Shown here: positions 1 through 5,591 of the stretch, piece by piece | Position numbering within the stretch: position 1 is the first letter of the stretch | Layout: each line of letters opens with the position of its first letter | Origin: an uncultured Thermomicrobiales bacterium | Lineage (GTDB): Bacteria; Chloroflexota; Chloroflexia; Thermomicrobiales; UBA6265 | Assembly: GCA_902806375.1 (NCBI GenBank) | Contig: CADCWK010000035.1 | Location: 1-12,317, forward strand | DNA: 12,317 nucleotides | Direction: 5' to 3' | Program-made: the position numbers and the translations under genes | Notes under the pieces: model-generated | Database searches by the model: none | Seen by the model: the letters and a program-made list of their open reading frames with translations, nothing else | What the model was told of the DNA's origin: nothing

Positions 1-303
1 GTGCCCCTCCTCGAGGATCTGGGCCGCCAACTCAGCGGTGTTGCCGTAGCGGACATCGAGGTCGATCCCGGTCGCGTCGGCGATCAGCGGCATCAGGTCG
101 CTGACGAGCGACTCGTTGCGCCCGCAGTAGATCGTCAGGTCGCCCCCGACCGGGGTCGACGCCGGGGTCGCTGGTCCGGGCGTCGCGTCCTGCGCGCCGG
201 TGGACCGCCTTGCCAGCATCGCCGCCGCACCGCCCGCGAGGGTCGATCCGACGACGCGGCGCCGCGACCAGCGGCGGTGGGGTCTGGGCAGATGGTCCGA
301 CAA
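1..303 (-). CDS. Fe3+ ABC transporter substrate-binding protein, N-terminal fragment (cut by window edge)
   Basis: Only the first 101 codons are in the window; the gene runs off the left edge. The reading starts with TTG at 303-301, behind a good Shine-Dalgarno (GGAGAG, 6-nt spacing). The N-terminus carries a twin-arginine signal: SRRRVVGS at about residues 14-21, then a short Ala/Gly-rich hydrophobic stretch. A Pro/Thr/Ala linker follows, and then LTIYCGRNESLV and RYGNTAELAAQILEEG. These last two blocks match the complete binding protein at 4242-5327 almost residue for residue (there TVYCGRNEELV and RYGNTAELAAQILEEG), so the two are paralogues of the FbpA-like family. Expected role: capture of ferric iron outside the membrane for an ABC importer. 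It has its own promoter and lies downstream of the ChrB-domain gene, so it is probably a separate unit. Family is clear; the metal specificity of this copy cannot be judged without the missing C-terminal tyrosines. Confidence 0.85.
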   Translation of the reverse strand, partial: MSDHLPRPHRRWSRRRVVGSTLAGGAAAMLARRSTGAQDATPGPATPASTPVGGDLTIYCGRNESLVSDLMPLIADATGIDLDVRYGNTAELAAQILEEGH

Positions 304-309
304 TCCAGC

Positions 310-316
310 CTCTCCT
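310..316 (-). promoter_or_regulatory. Ribosome binding site that sets the TTG start of the truncated binding protein
   Basis: On the minus strand AGGAGAG lies 6 nt before the TTG at 303-301. The frame stays open further upstream, with an in-frame ATG near 412-414. However, that ATG lies upstream of the -10/-35 elements at 365-393, and only the TTG places the Tat signal at the N-terminus. The RBS therefore decides the start. Confidence 0.6.
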
Positions 317-364
317 ATCCAGGGGTCGCCACCGGGGCGACGGATGATCTGATGGTCACCCGGC

Positions 365-393
365 ACCCTACCGACACCGGACAGCAGTGTCAA
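365..393 (-). promoter_or_regulatory. Sigma70-type promoter for the truncated binding protein, with a possible operator inside
   Basis: Read on the minus strand, a perfect -35 box TTGACA (393-388) is followed after exactly 17 nt by TAGGGT (370-365) as a -10 box, about 60 nt before the TTG start. The -10 box is only a fair match, but the spacing is ideal. The spacer holds an inverted repeat GACAC-9 nt-GTGTC (373-377 and 387-391), which could be a repressor site, for example for an iron regulator. This operator reading is a guess; no canonical Fur box was recognised. Confidence 0.5.
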
Positions 394-400
394 TCGTCGT

Positions 401-427
401 CCCTGCGGCCGCATGCATCCCGCAGGG
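401..427. repeat. 8-bp inverted repeat upstream of the -35 box
   Basis: CCCTGCGG (401-408) and CCGCAGGG (420-427) are perfect reverse complements around an 11-nt loop. The element lies between the terminator of the ChrB-domain gene and the promoter of the truncated binding protein. It may be a second terminator stem or a regulator site; nothing in the sequence decides. Confidence 0.35.
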
Positions 428-450
428 AACGCTGGCGCCGGACGATCAGG

Positions 451-477
451 ACCCTGTTTCCGTGGCGGGAACAGGGT
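451..477 (-). terminator. Terminator hairpin of the ChrB-domain gene
   Basis: An 11-bp stem (451-461 with 467-477, one G-T pair) closes a 5-nt loop, starting 14 nt after the stop codon of the gene at 491-943. A further TCAGG/CCTGA pairing (446-450 with 481-485) extends it past a 3-nt bulge. There is no T-run after the stem, as is common in high-GC genomes, so it may halt transcription weakly or mainly protect the 3' end. Confidence 0.55.
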
Positions 478-490
478 CCACCTGACCGGT

Positions 491-943
491 TCAGCCAGCC
501 TTGGCCGGAGCCGCCGCCGGGCCGGTCAGCTCGACGCAGAACTGGTGGAGCCCGTCCAGGACCGTACCGACCGCGGCCACGAACGCCTCGTCACTCTCAT
601 GCCGGGCCCGGAGGCCCAGCGCGATCGCCCGCAATCCGGCCGACCACGGCGTGAGCTGGCGGTCGTTGGTCTCGGCGCCGCGGAGGGCGAGCGCCATCGC
701 GGTGATGGCCGGGTCGGTCAATCCGTAGCGGAAGATCAGCGCATCGAACCCGGTCCGCAGCCCGGTGTTGCGCAGGTCGGCCTGCGGGTGATGGAACGGT
801 GTGGCTCCCCGTTCCTCGGCCGCGGCCATGACGTCGGCCTCCGGCAGGTAGGAGATGGTCGCCTCCGGGTCGATGTGGTTCCGGATCAGCCAGATCATCG
901 CGGCGCGGTCCAGCCGGGCGCCGGTTCGGGTCATCCACTCCAT
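491..943 (-). CDS. Standalone chromate-resistance ChrB C-terminal-domain protein
   Basis: A 150-residue protein that is almost entirely one ChrB_C (PF09828-type) domain. Recognisable family features are the start MxWMTRxGxxxDRxAMIWLIRNHIDPEA (residues 1-28), the stretch GATPFHHPQADLRNTG near 46-61, FDALIFRYGLTDPA near 66-79, the block LALRGAETND and the helix SAGLRAIALGLRA. In classical ChrB this domain follows an N-terminal regulatory domain in chromate resistance operons; here it stands alone and no chrA transporter is visible. The protein has no signal peptide or membrane helix, so it is probably cytosolic. Its molecular function is uncertain even for the family. ATG 943-941 was chosen; a GGGAGG lies about 11 nt upstream, a bit far, and a second ATG at 934-932 is possible. 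It sits between two iron binding-protein loci, with a terminator hairpin after the stop. Confidence 0.75.
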   Translation of the reverse strand: MEWMTRTGARLDRAAMIWLIRNHIDPEATISYLPEADVMAAAEERGATPFHHPQADLRNTGLRTGFDALIFRYGLTDPAITAMALALRGAETNDRQLTPWSAGLRAIALGLRARHESDEAFVAAVGTVLDGLHQFCVELTGPAAAPAKAG

Positions 944-1100
944 GCCGTCGTCCGCCTCCCTGGGTCAGTGGTCGAGTCGCCACACCTTCTCGCATCCGGA
1001 CGGACCGGGCAAGTCACTGGTCGCGGTCACATGGAGCGTGTCGGAGGGGATCGGTTGAACACTCCCTGATCAGTCGCCGCATGACGGTGGCGAGCAGACT

Positions 1101-1303
1101 CCTCCCCCGGCCCCTCCCCGGCTCGGCTCGCCCAGCGAAACGCCTGCGTGCCTCCTCACCGCCCGGCGAGGGGAGCATGGAGCCGAACACGGTGCCAGGG
1201 TCTCATCCGAATCCATCGGAGGGCTCCCCGCTCCGGGACCGGTGAGCCGACCACCGCTGACAGCGGTGAGAGCGAGCCGGGAGCCGGAGAGGGGCAGGGG
1301 GAG
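1101..1303. repeat. Large nested foldback in the 404-bp gene-free stretch 944-1347
   Basis: The arms 1101-1131 and 1272-1303 are imperfect reverse complements (about 27 of 29 aligned positions, with small gaps). Nested inside are GGGGAGC/GCTCCCC (1170-1176 and 1223-1229), a central TCCGA-ATCCA-TCGGA hairpin (1206-1220) and a perfect CACCGCT-GAC-AGCGGTG hairpin (1252-1268). The stretch lies after the stop of the ABC ATPase gene and before the ChrB-domain gene. The small ORFs here read as low-complexity Pro/Gly/Arg protein and are not believable genes. Possible roles: terminator or mRNA 3' stabiliser of the iron operon, a MITE-like or dispersed intergenic repeat, or a structured RNA. The rest of the stretch (944-1100, 1304-1347) shows no gene; it should hold the ChrB-domain promoter, but no clear -35/-10 pair was seen. 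Confidence 0.6.
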
Positions 1304-1347
1304 AAGTCCGCTCACTCCCGGCGCGGCTCGCATGAGACCGCACCCGG

Positions 1348-2442
1348 TCAGACGGGGAACGCGACGACGTCGTCCCGGACCGTCAGGTCGACGGTCGCCC
1401 CGGCGGTCAGGCGCACGTACGACGACGCCCGGACGGAGAGCACCGTCCCGTCGCCAACGACGATCGACACGATCTGGTCGCGGCCGTGGAACTGGCGCCC
1501 GACGACCGTTCCCTGGACGGTGTCCCCGGCCGGTTCTCCGCGTTCGATCCGGATCAACTCGGGGCGGATCAGCACCTCGACCGGGCCGCTCGCCGGCCGG
1601 TGGAGACGCAGCGTCCCGAGCGCCGTCGAGACCGTCGGGCCGCTGGCCGATCCCGGCAGGAACTGGGCGTCGCCGACGAACGCCGCGACCTCGCGGTCGG
1701 CGGGGTGATGATGCAATTCCTCGGGGACCGCGACCTGGCGGAGCCGGCCGTCGAGCATGACCCCGACCCGGTCGGAGATGCTCAGCGCCTCCTCCTGGTC
1801 ATGGGTAACGAGGACCGCGGTCGCGTTCGCCGCGCGGAGGATCCGGCGGATCTCCTCACGGAGTTGCACCCGGAGCGACTGGTCGAGGTTGGAGAACGGC
1901 TCGTCCAGCAGGATGATGGCGGGCCGCGGCGCGAGGGCCCGGGCGACGGCGACACGCTGCTGCTGCCCGCCGGACAGGTCTCCCGGGAAGCGCTCACCGG
2001 CTCCCTCGAGGCCGACGAGCGCCAGCATCTCCGCCACCCGGACCGCCCGGTCTCGCCCCTTCGTCAGCCCGAACGCCACGTTCTGCGCCACGCTGAGGTG
2101 CGGGAACAGGGCGTACTCCTGGAAGACCATCCCGACCCGGCGGCGCTCCGGCGCGACGTGGGTCCGGTCCTCCTCGACGACCACGCCGTCGACCCGGATG
2201 GAGCCCCGGTCGGGCCGCTCGAAGCCGGCGACCAGACGCAGGGTGGTCGTCTTGCCGCAGCCGCTCGGGCCGAGCAGGGAGATCAGTTCACCCGGCAGGA
2301 CGTCCAGCGAGACGTCCTGCACGACGGGCGTCGCGCCGAACCGCTTCGACAGGTTGCGGATGGTCAGCGACGGCGTCCGTCCGGTGCTGAAGCCGGCCGA
2401 CGGGCCCGCCGGGGCCGGGTGCCGCTCTACTGGCTGTGCCAA
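1348..2442 (-). CDS. Fe3+ ABC transporter ATP-binding protein (FbpC-like)
   Basis: A 364-residue ABC ATPase that powers iron import from the cytosolic face of the membrane. All motifs are intact: Walker A GPSGCGKT (58-65), Q-loop Q108, signature LSGGQQQR (156-163), Walker B IILLDEP (176-182), D-loop after it, and switch H214 in VTHD. Residues from about 240 onward form a TOBE-type regulatory region (LIRPELIRIERGE, VVGRQFHGRDQIVSIVVGDG), typical of the FbpC/PotA group. The gene is the last of the operon and begins 87 nt after the permease stop. The only in-frame start before the conserved core is TTG at 2442-2440, and it has no clear Shine-Dalgarno. The conserved fold begins near S25, so the first 24 residues are an extra, poorly supported tail. 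A 21-codon ORF with a good RBS overlaps this start in another frame, which suggests coupled translation or a base error. Confidence 0.92.
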   Translation of the reverse strand: MAQPVERHPAPAGPSAGFSTGRTPSLTIRNLSKRFGATPVVQDVSLDVLPGELISLLGPSGCGKTTTLRLVAGFERPDRGSIRVDGVVVEEDRTHVAPERRRVGMVFQEYALFPHLSVAQNVAFGLTKGRDRAVRVAEMLALVGLEGAGERFPGDLSGGQQQRVAVARALAPRPAIILLDEPFSNLDQSLRVQLREEIRRILRAANATAVLVTHDQEEALSISDRVGVMLDGRLRQVAVPEELHHHPADREVAAFVGDAQFLPGSASGPTVSTALGTLRLHRPASGPVEVLIRPELIRIERGEPAGDTVQGTVVGRQFHGRDQIVSIVVGDGTVLSVRASSYVRLTAGATVDLTVRDDVVAFPV

Positions 2443-2492
2443 GGTCTTGGGGGTCCCGTCGCTGGTGACATCGTCCGTATCGCTCCGGTCAT
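2427..2492 (-). other. Small ORF (21 codons) overlapping the ATPase start; possible leader or frameshifted N-terminus
   Basis: ATG at 2492-2490 is preceded by GGGGGAG (2503-2497) with a 4-nt gap, a far better ribosome site than that of the ATPase TTG. The ORF reads MTGAIRTMSPATGPPRPWHSQ and stops at 2429-2427, eleven bases past the ATPase start at 2442-2440. Ribosomes ending here could restart at the nearby TTG (translational coupling). Alternatively, one indel (for example in the run of five C bases on the minus strand around 2450-2454) would join it to the ATPase frame. The peptide resembles nothing known to me, so coding for its own sake is doubtful. Confidence 0.3.
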
Positions 2493-2529
2493 GCTACTCC
2501 CCCGGCAGGCGCGACGCCCGCCGGCGAGG

Positions 2530-4209
2530 CTACCGGACCGGGGTCGCCCGGCGGCGGGACAGGCGACCACCGAGCAGCAGCGTCGGCAGGATGGTGAGGA
2601 GGATCAGCACCATCGCGGCGGTCGCCGCCCGGCCGTACTGGGCGACGCCGGTGGCGGTCCAGAGTTCCGTCGCGACCGTGCCGAAGCCGGTCGGACTCAG
2701 GAGCAGGGTGATCGGGAGCTCCTTCAGGACGGTGATGAAGACGAGCAGGGCACCGGAGGCGATCCCCGGCCAGACGAGCGGCAGGGTGACCCGCCGGAGC
2801 GTGGCGAACGGGGAGCGGCCCAGCGCCCGCGCCGCCTCCTCCAGCCGGGGGCTGACCTGCATCAGGGCCGACTGGGTGGACCCGACACTCTGCGCGAGGT
2901 GGCGGATCATCAGCGCGAGGATCAGGAGCGGCAGCGTCTGGTAGAACGGCGTCAGGTACCGGGCGCCGAGGAAGACGAACGCGAGGCTGATCACGATCCC
3001 CGGCACCGCGAAACCGACGTACGTCAGCCGGCTGATCAGCCCGGCCAGCCGGCTGTTCGACCGGACCGCGAGGATCGCGATCGGCAGCGCGGCGACGATC
3101 GTCGCCAACGCCGCCAGCCCGGACAGCGCGACGGAGTTACCGATGGCGGCCGGCAGATCCCCCAGGTCGCTGCCCACCGAGGAGCCCGACAGCGCCCACC
3201 AGATGAGGGTCGCCATCGGCACGCCCAGCGCGACCAGCGCGACCAGGGTGCACCAGGCGAAGGCGACCCAGCGCCACCGGCCCAGCCGGACGGTCGGCTG
3301 GCGCCGGGCGGCGCCGCTCCCGAGCCGGTAGAACGAACCCCGGCGCCGCATGCGGAACTCGCCGTAGAGGACCGCCGCCGCCAGGAGGATCAGCATCACC
3401 CCCAGCGCCGACGCCAGCGAGCGGTCGAAGGCCGAACGGTACTGGGTGTAGATGACCCGGGTGAAGACATCGAAGCGCATCAGCGTCACGACGCCGAAGT
3501 CGGACATCGTGTACAGCATGGCGAGCAGCGCCCCGGCGCCGACGGCGGGACGGAGTTGCGGCAGGGTGCAGGTGAGCAGGGTGCGCCCACGCCCCCGGCC
3601 CAGGCTGCGGCTCGCCTCGTCGAGGCTCGGGTCGAGGCTCAGCAGGGCGGCCCGCGCCGTCAGGTAGATGTACGGGTAGGTGAACAGGATCAGCGTCAGC
3701 GCCGCGCCGGGAAAGCCATAGATGCTGGGCAGCCGTTCGACGCCGAGCGGCTCCAGCCATTGCTGGACGAGTCCACGGGGACCGAGCGTGCCGATCACCG
3801 CCAGGGCCCCGGCGTAGGACGGGATCACGAGGGGCAGCGGCGCGACGACCGACCAGAACCGCCGCAGGGGCAGGTCGGTCCGGGTCGTCAGCCATGCCAG
3901 CGGGACCGCCAGCAGGATCCCCCCGGCCCCGACCGCCAGCCCGAGCCGGACGGTGTTCCAGAGGATCGAGAGGGTGCGTTCCCGGAAGACCAGCGGCCAG
4001 AGGTCCGACCCGGCCCCGAGCGAGCGGAGGAGCAGATAACCGGGCGGGACCAGCACCAGCAGCGAGGTCGCGAGGGCCAGCACCCACAGGACGACCAGGT
4101 AGGGCGACCGACCCGCCCCCGGCCGCGACCACCTGGACGCACCCTCACGGAGCCCGGTCCGAAGATCGGGCTCCGTCAGTCGATGGTGTTGGGGTGTCGA
4201 GATGGCCAA
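2530..4209 (-). CDS. Fe3+ ABC transporter permease, fused two-domain (FbpB-like)
   Basis: A 559-residue membrane protein with two tandem BPD_transp_1 halves forming the whole iron channel. Hydrophobic segments occur near residues 37-61, 85-107, 118-140, 166-190, 222-245 and 264-283 in the first half, and 311-339, 357-382, 392-415, 424-436, 480-503 and 527-547 in the second. Each half carries the cytosolic EAA loop that docks on the ATPase: LDEASRSLGRGRGRTLLTCTLP (about 196-217, first half) and LEEAARALGRSPFATLRRVTLP (about 456-477, second half). The start is TTG at 4209-4207, with GGGAG 6 nt upstream. The frame is open well beyond this, but the extra sequence is antisense to the binding-protein gene and is Arg/Gly-rich. 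The start lies 32 nt after the stop of the binding-protein gene, so the two are co-transcribed. A strong hairpin lies in codons 12-21 and may lower permease output. Confidence 0.92.
   Translation of the reverse strand: MAISTPQHHRLTEPDLRTGLREGASRWSRPGAGRSPYLVVLWVLALATSLLVLVPPGYLLLRSLGAGSDLWPLVFRERTLSILWNTVRLGLAVGAGGILLAVPLAWLTTRTDLPLRRFWSVVAPLPLVIPSYAGALAVIGTLGPRGLVQQWLEPLGVERLPSIYGFPGAALTLILFTYPYIYLTARAALLSLDPSLDEASRSLGRGRGRTLLTCTLPQLRPAVGAGALLAMLYTMSDFGVVTLMRFDVFTRVIYTQYRSAFDRSLASALGVMLILLAAAVLYGEFRMRRRGSFYRLGSGAARRQPTVRLGRWRWVAFAWCTLVALVALGVPMATLIWWALSGSSVGSDLGDLPAAIGNSVALSGLAALATIVAALPIAILAVRSNSRLAGLISRLTYVGFAVPGIVISLAFVFLGARYLTPFYQTLPLLILALMIRHLAQSVGSTQSALMQVSPRLEEAARALGRSPFATLRRVTLPLVWPGIASGALLVFITVLKELPITLLLSPTGFGTVATELWTATGVAQYGRAATAAMVLILLTILPTLLLGGRLSRRRATPVR
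4147..4176 (-). promoter_or_regulatory. Strong RNA hairpin with UUCG loop inside the permease 5' coding region
   Basis: Arms 4147-4156 and 4167-4176 are perfect 10-bp complements. In the mRNA (minus strand) the 10-nt loop folds further: after one A-C mismatch, U-A and C-G pairs close a UUCG tetraloop, giving a very stable stem. It starts about 33 nt downstream of the permease TTG, between the binding-protein and permease genes of one operon. By analogy with hairpins after malE and other binding-protein genes, it may protect the upstream message or dampen permease translation. That role is inferred. Confidence 0.5.
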
Positions 4210-4215
4210 CGGGGA

Positions 4216-4220
4216 CTCCC
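4216..4220 (-). promoter_or_regulatory. Ribosome binding site that sets the permease TTG start
   Basis: GGGAG lies 6 nt before the TTG at 4209-4207 on the minus strand. No ATG or GTG with comparable spacing is found before the first membrane helix, so this site fixes the start inside a much longer open frame. Confidence 0.6.
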
Positions 4221-4241
4221 GGGCGGGCGGGTAGACCGGGG

Positions 4242-5327
4242 TTAGATCAGGCCGACCTCGGTCAGCAGCGCGAGCGTCCCCTCGAGGTCCGCCAGGTCGC
4301 TGAGGTCGATGTCCGGCGCCTGGAGGTCGGCCAGCGGGACGAGCTCCTCGACGGCCGGGATCCCGGCAGCCAGCGGGTACTCGGACGTCACCTCGGAGAA
4401 GTAGGTCTGCGCCTCGTTGCCGAGCAGGTAGGCGGTGACCGCCTCGGCCTGCGCCTCCTGCCCGCTGCCGGCGATGATGCCGACCCCGGCGACGTTGATC
4501 AGCGACCCGAGATCGCCGCCGGCGAAGTAGTAATTCTCGACCGGGATCTCGGGCGTCTCCATCCGGGCCTCGTAGAGGTAATAGTGGTTGACGAGGCCGA
4601 CGGCGATCTCCTGGGCCGCGACTGCCTGGAGCTGCGCTCCGTTGCCCTCGAACGTGACCGCCCCGGCGGCGACCATATCCTCGAGCCACTGCCGGGCGAC
4701 GTCCTCGCCCTCGGTGACGCGGAGCGCGGTCACGAACGACTGGAACGACGCGTTGGTCGGCGCCCAGCCAATTGGTCCGCCGAGATCGGCCGATGGCAGG
4801 TCGAGGATCGAGGCCGGTAGGGTAGCAGGGTCAGTGATTTCGGTGTTGTAGACCAGGGTACGCACCCGGCCCGAGACGCCGACCCACAGATCGTCAGCCG
4901 AGCGGAAGGACGGCTCGACCAGTTCCAGCGTCTCCGCCGGGATTGGCGCGAGCACACCACCGGCCGCGAGCGCTCCGAGGGAGCCGGCATCCTGTCCGAA
5001 GTACAGGCCGGCCGGCGTGTTGTCGCCCTCCTCGAGGATCTGCGCGGCCAGCTCGGCCGTGTTGCCGTAGCGCATGTCGAGCGTGATTCCCGTGGCGGCC
5101 TCGATATCGGGGACCAGTCCGCCGACGAGCTCCTCATTCCGTCCGCAGTAGACGGTGAGATTGCCACCGACCGGCGTCCCGGCGGGCGTGGCGGGCGCGG
5201 GCGTTCCATCCTGGCGGGCCGAGACCGGACCACGGCCGACGACGAGACCGGCTCCGGCGATGGCGGCGCCACCGGCGACCTGGCGGCGGGTCAGGATCAG
5301 GTTCGACACGCGGTGCTGACGGGGCAT
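4242..5327 (-). CDS. Fe3+ ABC transporter substrate-binding protein (FbpA-like), Tat-exported
   Basis: A complete 361-residue extracytoplasmic binding protein. A Tat signal (LTRRQVAGG, twin Arg at 14-15) is followed by an Ala/Gly hydrophobic stretch and a likely cut after GPVSA (about residue 37). A Thr/Pro/Ala linker (41-53) leads into the bilobal domain, which begins NLTVYCGRNEELV. The family-typical tyrosine pair in VNHYYLYE (Y249, Y250) matches the iron-binding pair of FbpA-type proteins; Y60 and the later ENYYF may also line the site. LVYNTEI and GPIGWAPTNASFQSF are usual family blocks. The start is ATG 5327-5325 with AGGGA 7 nt upstream; the frame extends to 5582, but that part overlaps the upstream palindromes. 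First gene of the operon binding protein, permease, ATPase. Ferric iron is the likely ligand by family; siderophore use or another metal is not excluded. Confidence 0.92.
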   Translation of the reverse strand: MPRQHRVSNLILTRRQVAGGAAIAGAGLVVGRGPVSARQDGTPAPATPAGTPVGGNLTVYCGRNEELVGGLVPDIEAATGITLDMRYGNTAELAAQILEEGDNTPAGLYFGQDAGSLGALAAGGVLAPIPAETLELVEPSFRSADDLWVGVSGRVRTLVYNTEITDPATLPASILDLPSADLGGPIGWAPTNASFQSFVTALRVTEGEDVARQWLEDMVAAGAVTFEGNGAQLQAVAAQEIAVGLVNHYYLYEARMETPEIPVENYYFAGGDLGSLINVAGVGIIAGSGQEAQAEAVTAYLLGNEAQTYFSEVTSEYPLAAGIPAVEELVPLADLQAPDIDLSDLADLEGTLALLTEVGLI

Positions 5328-5393
5328 GAATGGTCCCTTTCGAGCGCTTGGCTGTCTCTCACGGTATCGCTGGCGCCACCCCGTCTGGAGTGT

Positions 5394-5410
5394 CCCGGTC
5401 GGTAACCGGG
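5394..5410. repeat. Inverted repeat in the leader of the iron operon
   Basis: CCCGGT (5394-5399) and ACCGGG (5405-5410) form a perfect 6-bp stem with a 5-nt loop, 67 nt before the binding-protein ATG. It could be a 5'-UTR hairpin or an operator. No known riboswitch layout was recognised. Confidence 0.3.
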
Positions 5411-5447
5411 TGAGTATCCCGACGAGCTGGCTCGGGGATGGTAGCGC

Positions 5448-5496
5448 ATACCCGACGGTCTGAGTAGGGTATTCGTCCCGTGAAGAGGAGACCGTC
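5448..5496 (-). promoter_or_regulatory. Candidate promoter/operator region of the iron operon with two interlaced inverted repeats
   Basis: Two inverted repeats overlap here: ATACCC/GGGTAT (5448-5453 and 5467-5472, 13-nt spacer) and GACGGTCT/AGACCGTC (5454-5461 and 5489-5496). They sit in the only gap where the iron operon can be transcribed from, between the J-domain gene's terminator and the binding-protein start. A weak -10-like TACCAT follows on the minus strand near 5437-5442, without a good -35 box, which would fit a promoter under activator or repressor control. No canonical Fur or DtxR box was identified. Confidence 0.3.
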
Positions 5497-5505
5497 AGAA
5501 CAGCC

Positions 5506-5541
5506 AGATCGGTGGCCGGACCCGGGTCCGGCCACCGATCT
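5506..5541 (-). terminator. Perfect 36-bp palindrome, probable terminator of the J-domain gene
   Basis: Positions 5506-5523 and 5524-5541 are exact reverse complements with no spacer, centred on CCCGGG. As RNA this gives at least a 16-bp G/C-rich stem with a 4-nt loop, starting 50 nt after the stop of the J-domain gene. A T-run is missing. It separates this gene from the iron operon, which points to termination. Because it is perfectly two-fold symmetric, a dimeric protein site is also possible. Confidence 0.6.
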
Positions 5542-5591
5542 CGAGACATCGACGATCTGGAAGCGAGCGGCCAGGCAACCACCGGCCACGT

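Noticed and set aside
1070..1333. 87-codon minus frame in the gene-free stretch
   Set aside because: It spans the foldback arms and reads Pro/Ser/Gly/Arg low complexity without an RBS; better explained by the repeat.
1486..4245. Plus-strand open frame of 919 codons across the ATPase and permease genes
   Set aside because: Antisense to two clear transporter genes; product is a low-complexity Arg/Gln/Pro/Asp/Gly string with no domain. High GC leaves such frames open by chance.
4210..4689. N-terminal extension of the permease to 719 residues
   Set aside because: The added 160 residues are Arg/Gly-rich and overlap the binding-protein gene in another frame; TTG 4209 has a proper RBS and leads straight into the permease.
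5328..5582. 85-residue N-terminal extension of the iron binding protein
   Set aside because: It would bury the Tat signal internally and overlap the palindromic control region; ATG 5327 has an RBS and places the signal at the N-terminus.
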